A stretch of 64,000 bases of DNA from Candidatus Obscuribacter sp. (GTDB lineage Bacteria; Cyanobacteriota; Vampirovibrionia; Obscuribacterales; Obscuribacteraceae). The position numbers and the translations under genes are program-made. Of this stretch, positions 18,056 through 27,173 are shown one piece after another. A model generated the notes under the pieces. That model ran no database searches. It saw only the letters and a list, made by a program, of their open reading frames with translations, and was not told the origin of the DNA. Within the stretch, counting starts at the first letter, position 1. Each line of letters starts with the position of its first letter. Where the stretch lies: assembly GCA_021772095.1 (NCBI GenBank), contig JADYXR010000155.1:1-64000 (forward strand), given 5' to 3'.

Positions 18056-18961
18056 CTAGCTCTTTTTCCAGACTTCTTTTTCGCTGTCCGTGAAATGTCC
18101 CAGTATCTTCCACTCGGGCGACAAGTGAACATCGAACTCTTCGTGGACGCGATCTTGCATTCGTCTCAATAGAGTAGTCACTTGATTCGAAGTGGCACCA
18201 CCGAGGTTCACCACGAAGTTGGCATGCAAACTGCTGACTCCGGCTTGACCTTCCTGGAGTTGCTTTGCACCAGCCTTATCTAGCAAGAAGCCGGCTGTCC
18301 GCTGCGGATCAGGATTTTTAAAAGTGCTGCCGGCGTTAGGCGTGCCGATCGGCTGGGTGCGGAAACGATACTCTTCGTTCTCTTTGGTTTTGCGTTCGAT
18401 GTCTTCGCGCGCGCCTTGTTCCATTTTAAAGCGCGCTTCGACGACGACGTGTTTGGCGGGATCCAATCTGCAGCGACGATATTCGAAGGCGAGATCGTCT
18501 TTGCTCATGGTCTTCAACTCGTTTGTCGTCGTATCAAAGACTAACGCAGAAACAAAAATGTTGGACATGCTGCTGCCGTGCGCGCCGCAATTCATGATCA
18601 CGCCTCCACCGACGGTGCCTGGAATTCCGACAGCGAATTCCAGTCCGGACAGACCGAGGCTGGCGGCGAACTTTGCAATGTGCGGAAGACGGGCTCCAGC
18701 TGAGGCAACAAGCACGCCCGGTTCGGGATTGGTAATCTCGAGCAGGTTGGTTGTTCTAATAACAGTCCCTCGAAATCCCTCGGACGACACAAGCAAATTA
18801 GAACCGCCGCCGAGAATAAACCACGGCTCGCCTTTGGTGTTTAACCCATCGATTAATTCGACAAGCTCATCTTTCGTGTGCGGCTGGCAGAGCCTATCGG
18901 CTTCGCCACCGATTTTTAAGGTCGTGTGCCTGGCCAGCGGAGCATTGATGGCATCGTCCAT
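18056..18961 (-). CDS. murB: UDP-N-acetylenolpyruvoylglucosamine reductase
   Basis: 301 residues. This FAD-dependent enzyme makes UDP-MurNAc with NADPH. FAD-binding signatures are present: TTLKIGGEADRL, ILGGGSNLLVS, GIPGTVGGGVIMNCGAHG, the YRxCR-like EYRRCRLD and the catalytic-Ser region NAGSTFKNP. The ATG at 18961 is four bases after the murC stop. A longer frame (to 19027) would overlap murC and lacks conserved residues. The order murC-murB matches Gram-positive and cyanobacterial clusters. Confidence 0.95.
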   Translation of the reverse strand: MDDAINAPLARHTTLKIGGEADRLCQPHTKDELVELIDGLNTKGEPWFILGGGSNLLVSSEGFRGTVIRTTNLLEITNPEPGVLVASAGARLPHIAKFAASLGLSGLEFAVGIPGTVGGGVIMNCGAHGSSMSNIFVSALVFDTTTNELKTMSKDDLAFEYRRCRLDPAKHVVVEARFKMEQGAREDIERKTKENEEYRFRTQPIGTPNAGSTFKNPDPQRTAGFLLDKAGAKQLQEGQAGVSSLHANFVVNLGGATSNQVTTLLRRMQDRVHEEFDVHLSPEWKILGHFTDSEKEVWKKS

Positions 18962-18965
18962 TGCT

Positions 18966-20489
18966 TTAGCGGCTTTGTTTGAGTAGGTCGAGAATTTGGG
19001 GTCCAACACTTGTAATGTCACCTGCACCGACGGTCATAATCAAATCGTATGGTTGCAAGTATGGTATCACTTTCCCGGCTAGCTCGGCGACCGAACCTGG
19101 CATGTAGTGCGCGTTTGCGTGCTTGAGGTCTTTAACGAATACCTCTGATGTTATACCAGCTATTTCTTTGCCTCTGGCAATGTATATTTCGGATATAAAA
19201 ACAAGATCGGCATCGTCAAAACATTTTAGAAATTCATTCCAGTGATTTTTCAAACGACCTGGTTGGTGTGGTTGAAAAAGGATCACCAGGCGACCTCTGG
19301 TTCCGTCAGGCTTGATGCGGTTCTCGGCGATGTATTGCTGAGCACCTTTGCAGGTCGCATCGACTTCAGTCGGGTGGTGCGCATAATCGTCGATCACGAG
19401 AATATCTTTCTCTTCACCCAGAAGCTGAAATCTGCGATTAACACCAGTGAAAGTTTTGAGCGAATCGGCAATCGCTTTGAAATCCATGCCTAGTTCAAGT
19501 GCGACAACCATGGTGGCGACCGCGTTGTACTTATTGTGCTCACCTGGAACACTCATGCTCATGGTGCCGAGTACTTCATCCTTATGATAAATCTTCATTC
19601 CGAATGAACCGACGCATTCGAAAGAATAATCACAGGGATTGCCTTCTTTGCGAATTCCGTATGTCACCACAGGCAATGCGCTGGTCGCCAAAATATCGTC
19701 GCGCAGTTGCAGGCATCGAGCATCGTCGCCGCAGAGCACAACCGCCTTTTGTGTGTTATCGATAAACTTTCTCATCGCTTTTACGATGTCATCCAATCCG
19801 CCTGGATAATTTTCCAGGTGGTCGGTTTCAATATTGGTGACGATGGAGATGTAGGACTGAACAATGGTTTGGGTTCCGTCGCTCTCATCGATTTCGGCAA
19901 CAAAGTAATCGTTGTCACCATGGCGCGCATTCGATTTGATCTTGGGGAAGACGCCACCGACGACTACTGACGGGTCTAAACCGCCGTCTATCAGTGTCTG
20001 AGCGACCATGCCGGTCGTGGTTGTCTTGCCATGCGTTCCCGACACGCCGATCAGTTTCTTTCCTCTCGTCAGTTCTGACAGCATTTCAGATCTGTGAACG
20101 ATTGGAATTTTTAGTTCTTTTGCTTTAACTACTTCTGGATTGTCGTTGGCGATCGCAGTTGAGATGACGACGCAACCTGCGTTGACGAAGTTGTTAACGG
20201 CGTGTCCGATGTGAATGTCGGCACCGAGTTGCTGCAATTCGTCAGTAATTTCGGAAGCTTGCTTGTCGCTTCCCGACACCTTCTTGCCACGAGCGAGAAG
20301 CAATCGCGCCAGAGCTGACATGCCAATGCCACCAATTCCGACGAAATGAATTGGTGCCTGTATATCTTCTAGATGTATCTTGGATGAGCTGGTAATCTGG
20401 TTTTTCGGAAGAGCTCCCTCGCGGGAAGACACATTGATTTCCAAAGTAGCCTCACAGAATGCCGCTTTCGGGCGGTAGAAAGTTGTCAA
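18966..20489 (-). CDS. murC: UDP-N-acetylmuramate--L-alanine ligase
   Basis: 507 residues with TTG 20489 as start. Conserved sequence begins only near residue 46 (IHFVGIGGIGMSALA), so GTG 20432 is a possible shorter start. The ATP-binding GVSGTHGKTTTTGM, EIDESDG and DDYAHHPTE motifs are intact. It adds L-Ala to UDP-MurNAc, the first step of stem-peptide synthesis, just after MurB. It forms a two-gene unit with murB. The N-terminal 40 residues look unstructured and may not be translated. Confidence 0.95.
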   Translation of the reverse strand: MTTFYRPKAAFCEATLEINVSSREGALPKNQITSSSKIHLEDIQAPIHFVGIGGIGMSALARLLLARGKKVSGSDKQASEITDELQQLGADIHIGHAVNNFVNAGCVVISTAIANDNPEVVKAKELKIPIVHRSEMLSELTRGKKLIGVSGTHGKTTTTGMVAQTLIDGGLDPSVVVGGVFPKIKSNARHGDNDYFVAEIDESDGTQTIVQSYISIVTNIETDHLENYPGGLDDIVKAMRKFIDNTQKAVVLCGDDARCLQLRDDILATSALPVVTYGIRKEGNPCDYSFECVGSFGMKIYHKDEVLGTMSMSVPGEHNKYNAVATMVVALELGMDFKAIADSLKTFTGVNRRFQLLGEEKDILVIDDYAHHPTEVDATCKGAQQYIAENRIKPDGTRGRLVILFQPHQPGRLKNHWNEFLKCFDDADLVFISEIYIARGKEIAGITSEVFVKDLKHANAHYMPGSVAELAGKVIPYLQPYDLIMTVGAGDITSVGPQILDLLKQSR

Positions 20490-20561
20490 CGGAAGCCAGT
20501 CAGCGACTAACTCCCGTTAAATAATAACTGGAAACTTTATTATGCTCAACGAAACAAGTAC

Positions 20562-20837
20562 TTACTTTCCGCTGTTCTTAAGTGCAAATGCTTTTTTAGC
20601 GAGACGCGATTTTTTTCTTGCAGCAGTGTTTTTGTGCAATACGCCTTTAGCAACAGCTTTGTCGATGGCGACATACAAACCGCTGAGGTGTGTATCGATC
20701 TCTTTGGTATCAGCAGATTTCAAAACATCTTCGAGTCTTGATTGCACTGTGCGAATTTGTGACTTGTAAGCACGGTTGCGAAGGCGATTGCGCTCCGCGG
20801 TTTTGACTCTTTTAATTGCAGACTTGATATTCGGCAC
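20562..20837 (-). CDS. rpsT: 30S ribosomal protein S20
   Basis: 91 residues from a GTG at 20837, giving (V/M)PNIKSAIKRVKTAERNR, the universal S20 start. The rest is Lys/Arg-rich helix ending ARKKSRLAKKAF, as in the family. The frame is open 13 codons further up, but those residues are not part of S20. It binds 16S rRNA early in 30S assembly. It lies 72 bases upstream of murC in the same direction. Confidence 0.95.
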   Translation of the reverse strand: MPNIKSAIKRVKTAERNRLRNRAYKSQIRTVQSRLEDVLKSADTKEIDTHLSGLYVAIDKAVAKGVLHKNTAARKKSRLAKKAFALKNSGK

Positions 20838-21125
20838 GACTAACTTTCCGCCCTTCTTGGAACGAACAAACAACAAGTCCAGATTCTAACACACAGAGAG
20901 TGCATGTATAGAAGCCCACGGCATGAGACTTAGCGGTACGTAACAATCCAGAGGTGGTGAGGCGAAACTTCCTTGTCGCTTGACTAGAGCCGGACTTTGT
21001 GTGAACGATAAACAGAAGCCGTTGTGACTCGGCGATTGGCTGCAAGGTACGGATTAGCACGATTTAGGAATCTACCGGTTGTCATAATTCTAAAAACTGT
21101 CTACTTAAGCACGCTGTCCTGAAAA

Positions 21126-21161
21126 CCGAAAAAGACCAGAGAACTCAAGGATCTCTGGTCT
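21126..21161 (-). terminator. Intrinsic terminator after the 21273-21716 gene
   Basis: A perfect 10-bp stem (21133-21142 with 21152-21161) around a 9-base loop. On the minus strand it is followed by TTTT, CGG, TTTT. It lies about 110 bases beyond the stop of the Ala/Glu-rich protein gene. The surrounding stretch 20838-21272 shows no other gene. Confidence 0.75.
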
Positions 21162-21272
21162 AAATATTTGTTGTCGGCGAAGACAATGTTTGGCGTTTTT
21201 ATGAACGATGTTTTCACATCGGGGTTGCTACTTTGGCAGTGTTGCTGCGCTCGTTAGCTTACTGTGTGCGAC

Positions 21273-21716
21273 TTACTTGTTGACTCCTGCTTTTTTGAGA
21301 CCGCCATCCCAGGCTTTGTTAAGATAAGCATTTGCAGCGCCTGCACCAGTTCTAAGATTTTGATCCTTTAAGAATTCAACGGCGAAACCGCCACCAGTTG
21401 CAAGCTCTTTTTGGAGTTCAGCACTCTTGCCCTCGAATTTGCTGGCGACAGTGTCAGTCAAATCATCAGTCACCTTGTCGGCTGCTTGCAAATTTTGCTC
21501 GACTGAGTTGTCGCCTTTCTCGGCTTTTTTCTCAGTAGTTTCGGTAGGCGCAGCAGCCTCTGTTGGTGCTGAAGCCTTCTCAGGTGGTGCAAAAGCATCG
21601 AGCAGACGATTGTGCTGCTCAGTTGACGCACTGTCGCTTCCGGCACCGCCAGTAGCATCCAATGCAGGTTGTTTTTTGTTCGTTCCGCCGGTATCGCCGC
21701 CGCCTTCAATAATCAT
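21273..21716 (-). CDS. Hypothetical Ala/Glu-rich small protein
   Basis: 147 residues, acidic and rich in Ala, Glu, Thr and Lys, with a low-complexity region at about 45-75. A predicted amphipathic helix follows (VTDDLTDTVASKFEGKSAELQKEL), then a short GGGFAVEFL segment. No signal peptide, membrane helix or known family. The start ATG 21716 has AGGA close by and GAGGAG further up. It has its own terminator, so it is a monocistronic gene. Confidence 0.6.
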   Translation of the reverse strand: MIIEGGGDTGGTNKKQPALDATGGAGSDSASTEQHNRLLDAFAPPEKASAPTEAAAPTETTEKKAEKGDNSVEQNLQAADKVTDDLTDTVASKFEGKSAELQKELATGGGFAVEFLKDQNLRTGAGAANAYLNKAWDGGLKKAGVNK

Positions 21717-22117
21717 ATTCCTAGTGGTTACTCCTCAGTTTTTGATTTCGCCCACGACAAGATTATTAGTTAACTCAATTTCATGTTGGGTTTAGTAATA
21801 ACGAGTGGTTTGGTTGTGAATTCCGGCTAGAGCGCCGTAGGGCTTCACTTCCATGCCCTTATGTATACGAGCTTACGCGTCACCCCAGGCACCGTCAATG
21901 CGGATTTTACGTAGTCACAAATGAATCTCCGCTCACACTTCTCCATTGAGAGCCCGCCAAAACAAGCACGGGTAAGGGTTTTGAACTTCTGACCAGGAAA
22001 CCATTTATTTTGGACTTTTTGCAGTTTGCCGACCTGGTGTTACTTGAATTCGCCGCAACCCGCAACATCGTTCTCAGCTAGATGGCAGATCGCGCAGCGA
22101 AACGCTTCCTAATATCA
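21717..22117. other. Intergenic stretch without recognisable features
   Basis: About 400 bases between two minus-strand genes. It contains the ribosome-binding site of the downstream small gene and presumably its promoter. I see no gene, hairpin with T-tract or repeat. Confidence 0.5.
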
Positions 22118-23605
22118 CTAGTTTTTAGTGACCTTCCATTCGAAAACATACCGCATCTGCACGTAGGGCGGCGATCCGGTCGGCAACGGATCCAGTGGCG
22201 AGGCGGCTTGCAGCGCTTCAAGTGCCGACTGGTCAACGGTTTCCACGCCGCTGCCATCGGCTATCGAGGCATTGGCAATCGTTCCGTCCTTCTTTATGGA
22301 GAAAACGGTGACGATTTTCTGTTCTTTGAAGCCTTTCGGTGGTTTCCACTTCGCCTGAATGTCCTTCTTCATCTTGTCCATATAGGCGCCGAAGTCTACG
22401 TTCGAGAATGTGGCTCCATCATAAGAATCATCGTCCTCTTTCTCTTCTTGTTTAGGCTTAGTACTTGTATTAGATACTGATCTACTTATAGAAGAGATCT
22501 TAGTCTGTTGAGTGGCGGACGGTTTGCCCGTTGTGTCAACCGGATGACCGATGTTGACAATCTTCTTTGGTGTCGAGCTCTTTACCGGAATGCCGACGAC
22601 TGTTTTGAGCATCTGCGCACCCGCGTCAGAAGTCGCGAAGATTGGAACTTGCTGCTTGCGGAAATCCAGGGCAACTTTGTCGGTCACCATCTTTTGCACA
22701 TACTGCGCGACCTGGTCGAATTCCACTTGTCCGCCTGACGTGGCCAGCCCTTCCAACAACTGCTCTATAAATGCAGAGCAAGGCTTGGTCGATGACGGAT
22801 AGGACTTTCCGTTGATCATGGTCGACGAGAGTATTGTGGTGCCAGTCTCTTGCGCGATTTGTTGAAGCGTAATTTTGGTCGCATCATCCGGCGTGGTCGG
22901 CTCGGCAGGCTCATCGGCGTCATCAGCATTTTTTTGTTTGTTGAGCGGAGCGAGGTCCAGCAAGCAAAGAATCTGTTTTGACTGCGTTCTTTTCTGCAGA
23001 TTGGCAAGCGTTGCTTTCAACTCGATCGAACCAAGTTCGGGTTGGCTGGCTGGAGTGTCGAACATATACAGGAGCAAATCGCTGCCGTCGGCTTTTCTCT
23101 GCGCACGTGTGCAAAAGTACAGGATGATCAAATCGTTAGGCAGCGCGTTTTTCAAGAGCCATGTATCGCCGAGCGCTTTTGCAACGTTGTTTCTAGTAGC
23201 CTTATTGTTGGTGACGATCACAACGCGAGACTGACCAAATTTGCCGAGATCAGGGCTGGCAAGAAACTGGGATAAGAGCGACGCATTGTTCTGCGCGTTC
23301 TTCACAGGACGAATGGTGTCATCGTTAAACGCTTCAAGACCCACAAGCAGAGCCCATTTATCGCGGACTACAACTGCCGGCTCGTCGGGTTTCAACGTGT
23401 TAGTGATTTTTTCTTTCGCTGCTCTTGCTGCGTTGACCGGATGGAGAGCGGCTTTGGCAGCAGCGATCGGTTTTAACAAAGATTTTTTGACAGGCTCTTT
23501 TTCCGGAGGCGTCGCACATTCCGCTTTCTTATCGAAGTCTAAACCCACAGTGCCAATCGAAAGAACCAGGAAAAAAAGCGAAATACTAAATTTTCTTTTG
23601 CTCAT
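22118..23605 (-). CDS. Exported caspase-like pseudoprotease fused to a TonB C-terminal domain
   Basis: 495 residues. A signal peptide (1-30) is followed by a peptidase C14-like fold (about 80-345): KWALLVGLEAFND, DLIILYFCTRA, LLYMFDTP, QILCLLDLAPLN and a late beta strand. The catalytic His of the SGHG motif is replaced (FCTRA) and the catalytic Cys of the DACHSG motif is absent (DLAPLN), so proteolysis is not expected. After a Lys/Ser/Glu linker (about 360-400) comes a TonB C-terminal fold (DFGAYMDKMKKDIQAKW, then VTVFSIKKDGTIANASI and ending YVFEWKV). It is 18 bases downstream of the DNA methyltransferase in the same direction. It is likely an envelope binding or scaffold protein. Confidence 0.75.
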   Translation of the reverse strand: MSKRKFSISLFFLVLSIGTVGLDFDKKAECATPPEKEPVKKSLLKPIAAAKAALHPVNAARAAKEKITNTLKPDEPAVVVRDKWALLVGLEAFNDDTIRPVKNAQNNASLLSQFLASPDLGKFGQSRVVIVTNNKATRNNVAKALGDTWLLKNALPNDLIILYFCTRAQRKADGSDLLLYMFDTPASQPELGSIELKATLANLQKRTQSKQILCLLDLAPLNKQKNADDADEPAEPTTPDDATKITLQQIAQETGTTILSSTMINGKSYPSSTKPCSAFIEQLLEGLATSGGQVEFDQVAQYVQKMVTDKVALDFRKQQVPIFATSDAGAQMLKTVVGIPVKSSTPKKIVNIGHPVDTTGKPSATQQTKISSISRSVSNTSTKPKQEEKEDDDSYDGATFSNVDFGAYMDKMKKDIQAKWKPPKGFKEQKIVTVFSIKKDGTIANASIADGSGVETVDQSALEALQAASPLDPLPTGSPPYVQMRYVFEWKVTKN

Positions 23606-23623
23606 TCCACCCTCTATATCGGC

Positions 23624-25957
23624 TTACACCGCGCCGGTTTTCAATAACTGGCTATTGTAACCTACTCCGAGGCAGCGCTCTATATGTTCGATTTCTCTGC
23701 TCGACAAACCGTACGCTTGATAAACGATCTGGTCGATTTCCGCGCGTTGGTCCACTGCATTTTGGACGTTTTCATGATTCTGGCAAAGCAATACAGACAA
23801 GTCGGCAATGCGCTTGGATAGCCGTGCTTCGCATATCGGTAGCGGCATTGTTTCCACCGTTTCGATATCGATTTGCGCAAGCGCTCTTCCGTCTTCACGT
23901 GTTTTCAATCGGTAAAGATAATGCCAGAGTGTTGAATTCATCAGCCCGAGCAACAGATGTAAATCGATGCCATGCTCACTGCCACTGCGCTGGCAGGAGA
24001 AACTATGAACGTTGTTTAAATGATATAAACCAGTGTCGTCATAGGCGGCGACGATTCGATCCGCTGTTTGTCGCATCAAAATTTTTGGATTCTCAATCAC
24101 TCGCGGATCGAAACCGCCACCAAACAACAGCTTTGGATCGACTTTGAGCCATGTGCCATCCCAACCTGCGATGAACGGCGAAACCATGCCACCAGATTTG
24201 ATGCCCCTCTTATAGAGCGAATTGATTTTTGATTCAGAAACAATTGTCTTTTGGCCTTCTCGAGCGCGAATGCCGGTGTGTCCACGCGCGACAGTCGAGA
24301 GCGGAGCCAGTGCCTCGAGGCGCACAGCCAAGTCTTCATCGATTGATTCAAAGACAAGGCGAAACCGACTCTGATCTTTTGTCACCAGCCGTGATGCCTT
24401 GATCTTGTATTGCGTTTTGACAACGCTCGCATTTTTGGCACCAGATACGGGGCAGGAAAATTTGACCAGCTCGATTGGATAATTCAATTCGCCGCCAGCG
24501 GCTGCGTCGTCTCGTTGATATATGGCCGCACACCACCTGCCCACAACCGCGCCTTTCATCGTGTCTTCGGGAAACTCCGACAAACTCAGTATTCGAGTTT
24601 TGTTCAACAGATTGGCGCGGAGCCTGGCGTATCCTTTTCCCGTTAAGAAACTGTTTGGAATAAACAAACAAATTTTGCCACCATCGGCGACGTAATTGAG
24701 TGCGACTTCCTGGAAGATCGAATTCAAGCGAATTTTGTATTCGGCCGAACTTGGAAAGTGGTGTCGCAGAAACGCTGACGTGGAGCCCAGAAGCTTCTCT
24801 TGATTGCGACTGCCATAACTTATATATGGAGGATTAGTAATCACGAGGTCGAACCGATCGCTTTCAGTTTCGTTGTTAAGGGCGGCTGAATCACCATTGC
24901 GTTTCGCATTGAAGGAATCAAGAGCGTTTTCCACGAAGACGGTTTTGTCGGCGGTTTTCACACCGACGGAATCACGCTTGCTGTTCACACCGGCGGAACC
25001 GCCAGCGATTTTCTCACTGATAGAACTACTACTAGTTTTCGCGCTGAAAGAATCAAAAACCGAATCAGTCATGCGAAGATTCGTCCGCAAGCATTTGACA
25101 AGCCGCGCGAAATCCAGACCAGGAGTCTCGTTGCCGGCAGCATGATATGCACTGAAAGCCACCGACCAGATCGCAATCGCAACAGCTCGGCCATCGACAT
25201 CTCTTCCATGTATCGTTTCGCATGCCGCTGTATATATCTGCGATGGAGTAGCGCCAATGGAGCGCAAATTTCTGATTATGCCAAGCAGAAAATTTCCGGT
25301 TCCGCATGCCGGATCTAGTATTGAAAAAGATATATCTTTTGGCTGTTGGAGCCGTTTCATTAACTCCGCTAAGTCTTTTCCTAGAGTGTTCTCAAGGCAG
25401 TAGTCCACTACCCATGGTGGCGTGTAGAACTGCCCTTTTTTGCGCCGTCCATACTTACCGTCAACGGATGTTCGTATATGCGCTATGAAGTTTTTTCGTT
25501 TCGGTGCTGACGCATCCGAGCGTTTTGGTTTCTCCGCCGAAAGCTCCAATTCGTGACTTGTCAGGTGTTCGTAAAGCGACCCGGCGAGTTCGATGGATGG
25601 ATGGAAAGCCGCATCAAGAAAGGCGCTTGCCTCGTCGGCTAGCTCGGAATAATTTTTCAGTTCAATCGCCTGCGCGAAAGGATATATATCGAAGGATTGA
25701 AGAAATCTCTCAGGCGCAGGCACCGCATCTGGTATGCCCGTCTCTATAGACGATGACGATAGATTGCAACCATATTTGGTGACCATCCACACCAAAAATA
25801 ATCGCATCGCATATGTATCGCAAAGCTCGATGATATGTTCATGCGAAGCTATATCCACTGCTAGTGCGCTTATATTTGGATTGTTACGGAGTATGGAGTT
25901 GGCGATCTCCAGCCTGAACGCTTTGAAATTTCGGTTATCTGTCAAAATCGGCGGCAA
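23624..25957 (-). CDS. Adenine-specific DNA methyltransferase (Eco57I/type IIG-like, no nuclease domain seen)
   Basis: 777 residues. SAM-binding motif I DPACGTGNFL at about 215-224, the preceding GQFYTPPWVVDY region, and catalytic motif IV NPPY at about 375-378 identify an N6-adenine methyltransferase. The C-terminal half (from about 560) has the TaqI/Eco57I-type target-recognition region (HLNNVHSFSC, then LLLGLMNSTLWHYLY). No PD-(D/E)xK nuclease motif is visible in the N-terminal 170 residues. Between motifs I and IV lies an unusual 65-residue Ser/Asp/Lys-rich insert with repeated D-S-F-x-A-K units. No cognate nuclease or defence gene is adjacent. The start is unclear: TTG 25957 has no ribosome-binding site and no ATG lies upstream before a stop. 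Confidence 0.8.
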   Translation of the reverse strand: MPPILTDNRNFKAFRLEIANSILRNNPNISALAVDIASHEHIIELCDTYAMRLFLVWMVTKYGCNLSSSSIETGIPDAVPAPERFLQSFDIYPFAQAIELKNYSELADEASAFLDAAFHPSIELAGSLYEHLTSHELELSAEKPKRSDASAPKRKNFIAHIRTSVDGKYGRRKKGQFYTPPWVVDYCLENTLGKDLAELMKRLQQPKDISFSILDPACGTGNFLLGIIRNLRSIGATPSQIYTAACETIHGRDVDGRAVAIAIWSVAFSAYHAAGNETPGLDFARLVKCLRTNLRMTDSVFDSFSAKTSSSSISEKIAGGSAGVNSKRDSVGVKTADKTVFVENALDSFNAKRNGDSAALNNETESDRFDLVITNPPYISYGSRNQEKLLGSTSAFLRHHFPSSAEYKIRLNSIFQEVALNYVADGGKICLFIPNSFLTGKGYARLRANLLNKTRILSLSEFPEDTMKGAVVGRWCAAIYQRDDAAAGGELNYPIELVKFSCPVSGAKNASVVKTQYKIKASRLVTKDQSRFRLVFESIDEDLAVRLEALAPLSTVARGHTGIRAREGQKTIVSESKINSLYKRGIKSGGMVSPFIAGWDGTWLKVDPKLLFGGGFDPRVIENPKILMRQTADRIVAAYDDTGLYHLNNVHSFSCQRSGSEHGIDLHLLLGLMNSTLWHYLYRLKTREDGRALAQIDIETVETMPLPICEARLSKRIADLSVLLCQNHENVQNAVDQRAEIDQIVYQAYGLSSREIEHIERCLGVGYNSQLLKTGAV

Positions 25958-26249
25958 CGGCGACTGGCTTTCTATTTGTGGCAGGATATCTATCGGCTAC
26001 GATACTCTACATTCGATCTAAATGCGAGCCGCCGGAAGCATCACCGGTTGGCGTTCACAGAGATATGAACAGAGCGACAAGGGTTAATGCTTAAGCTGTA
26101 CGATTAAATATCTACACCTGTCAAAAACCTGTAGAAAACTCATGTACATAAGTCGATATCGAGCTGCTATTTTCTACATGCACGATAGGTCAATTGCTGA
26201 ATTTACCGGGCTTTGGAAGAAATTGACAGTTGGTTTAAAAGGTGGCGTG

Positions 26250-27095
26250 TTGTCAGGAACCCTGTTCATAATCTCTACACCGATAGGTAACCTGGAAGAT
26301 ATTTCAGAGCGTGCTAAACGCACGATGTCCGAGGCCGATCTTCTATTGGTCGAAGATACTCGGGTCACCATAAAACTGCTCAATCACCTGGGCATTCACA
26401 AGAAAATGATCAGTTGTCATAAGTTCAATGAGGAAGCGCGACGCGAGCTTCTTGTCGCCGCTAACGCTGATAATCAGAAGGTCGCGTTGATTTCCGATGC
26501 AGGCACTCCTTTGATTTCGGATCCAGGACAACGAATCGTGGCTGAGGCGATCGAGCTTGGCATGGACGTCATCGCAATTCCCGGACCAACTGCTTTTGTA
26601 CAGGCGCTGGTTGGCAGCGGTTTGCCATGCGACCGTTTTGTCTTCGAAGGATTTCTTCCCGAAAAGGATTCTGCTGTGAAGGCAAAACTAAAATCGCTGG
26701 TCGGTGAGGAGAGAACACTTGTCTTCTACGTGTCGCCTCACGGTTTGAGACGAACCATCGCCCACTTCCACGAAGCGCTCGGGGAGCGGCGCGTCTGTCT
26801 CGCTCGCGAGTTGACCAAACGTTTTGAAGAATACATTAGATGCAATTTGAGCGAACTCGAATCGCTGCTTACCGACGACAGATTGCGCGGTGAATTTGCG
26901 CTAGTCATCGAAGGCGCAGAATCCAAGCCGATCAAAGAGATCGATCCGGACGTGGTGAGAACATATGTACTTGATCGATTCGCAGAAGACACATCCTCTA
27001 AAGAGATAACCGCGGATCTGGTTGCGAACTTCGGCATGCGCAAATCGGAAGCTTATGAGCTGGTTTTGGGCATCAAAAAAGAAGTAAACGGCTGA
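26250..27095 (+). CDS. rsmI: 16S rRNA (cytidine-1402-2'-O)-methyltransferase
   Basis: About 281 residues. The SAM-dependent tetrapyrrole-methylase fold is typical of RsmI: TLFIISTPIGNLEDIS, EDTRVTIKLLNHLGI, LISDAGTPLISDPG, IPGPTAFVQALVGSGLP and FEGFLP. It modifies C1402 in the decoding centre. TTG 26250 (or GTG 26247) directly follows AAAGGTGG and gives the family start; ATGs further up (26142, 26178) add non-conserved residues. It heads a likely operon with the PilZ and uppP genes. Confidence 0.93.
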   Translation: MSGTLFIISTPIGNLEDISERAKRTMSEADLLLVEDTRVTIKLLNHLGIHKKMISCHKFNEEARRELLVAANADNQKVALISDAGTPLISDPGQRIVAEAIELGMDVIAIPGPTAFVQALVGSGLPCDRFVFEGFLPEKDSAVKAKLKSLVGEERTLVFYVSPHGLRRTIAHFHEALGERRVCLARELTKRFEEYIRCNLSELESLLTDDRLRGEFALVIEGAESKPIKEIDPDVVRTYVLDRFAEDTSSKEITADLVANFGMRKSEAYELVLGIKKEVNG

Positions 27096-27173
27096 ACTCC
27101 ATGCGTGGAGATGAGATAATGATCTGACGATTGCCAGCCGTCAGGCACACTCCTAGTTGCAAGGAATTAGTCA

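Noticed and set aside
18962-19027. Longer murB start overlapping murC
   Set aside because: ATG 18961 directly follows the murC stop and the extra residues are not conserved.
20812-21060. 82-codon frame overlapping rpsT
   Set aside because: It overlaps rpsT in another frame and has no motif.
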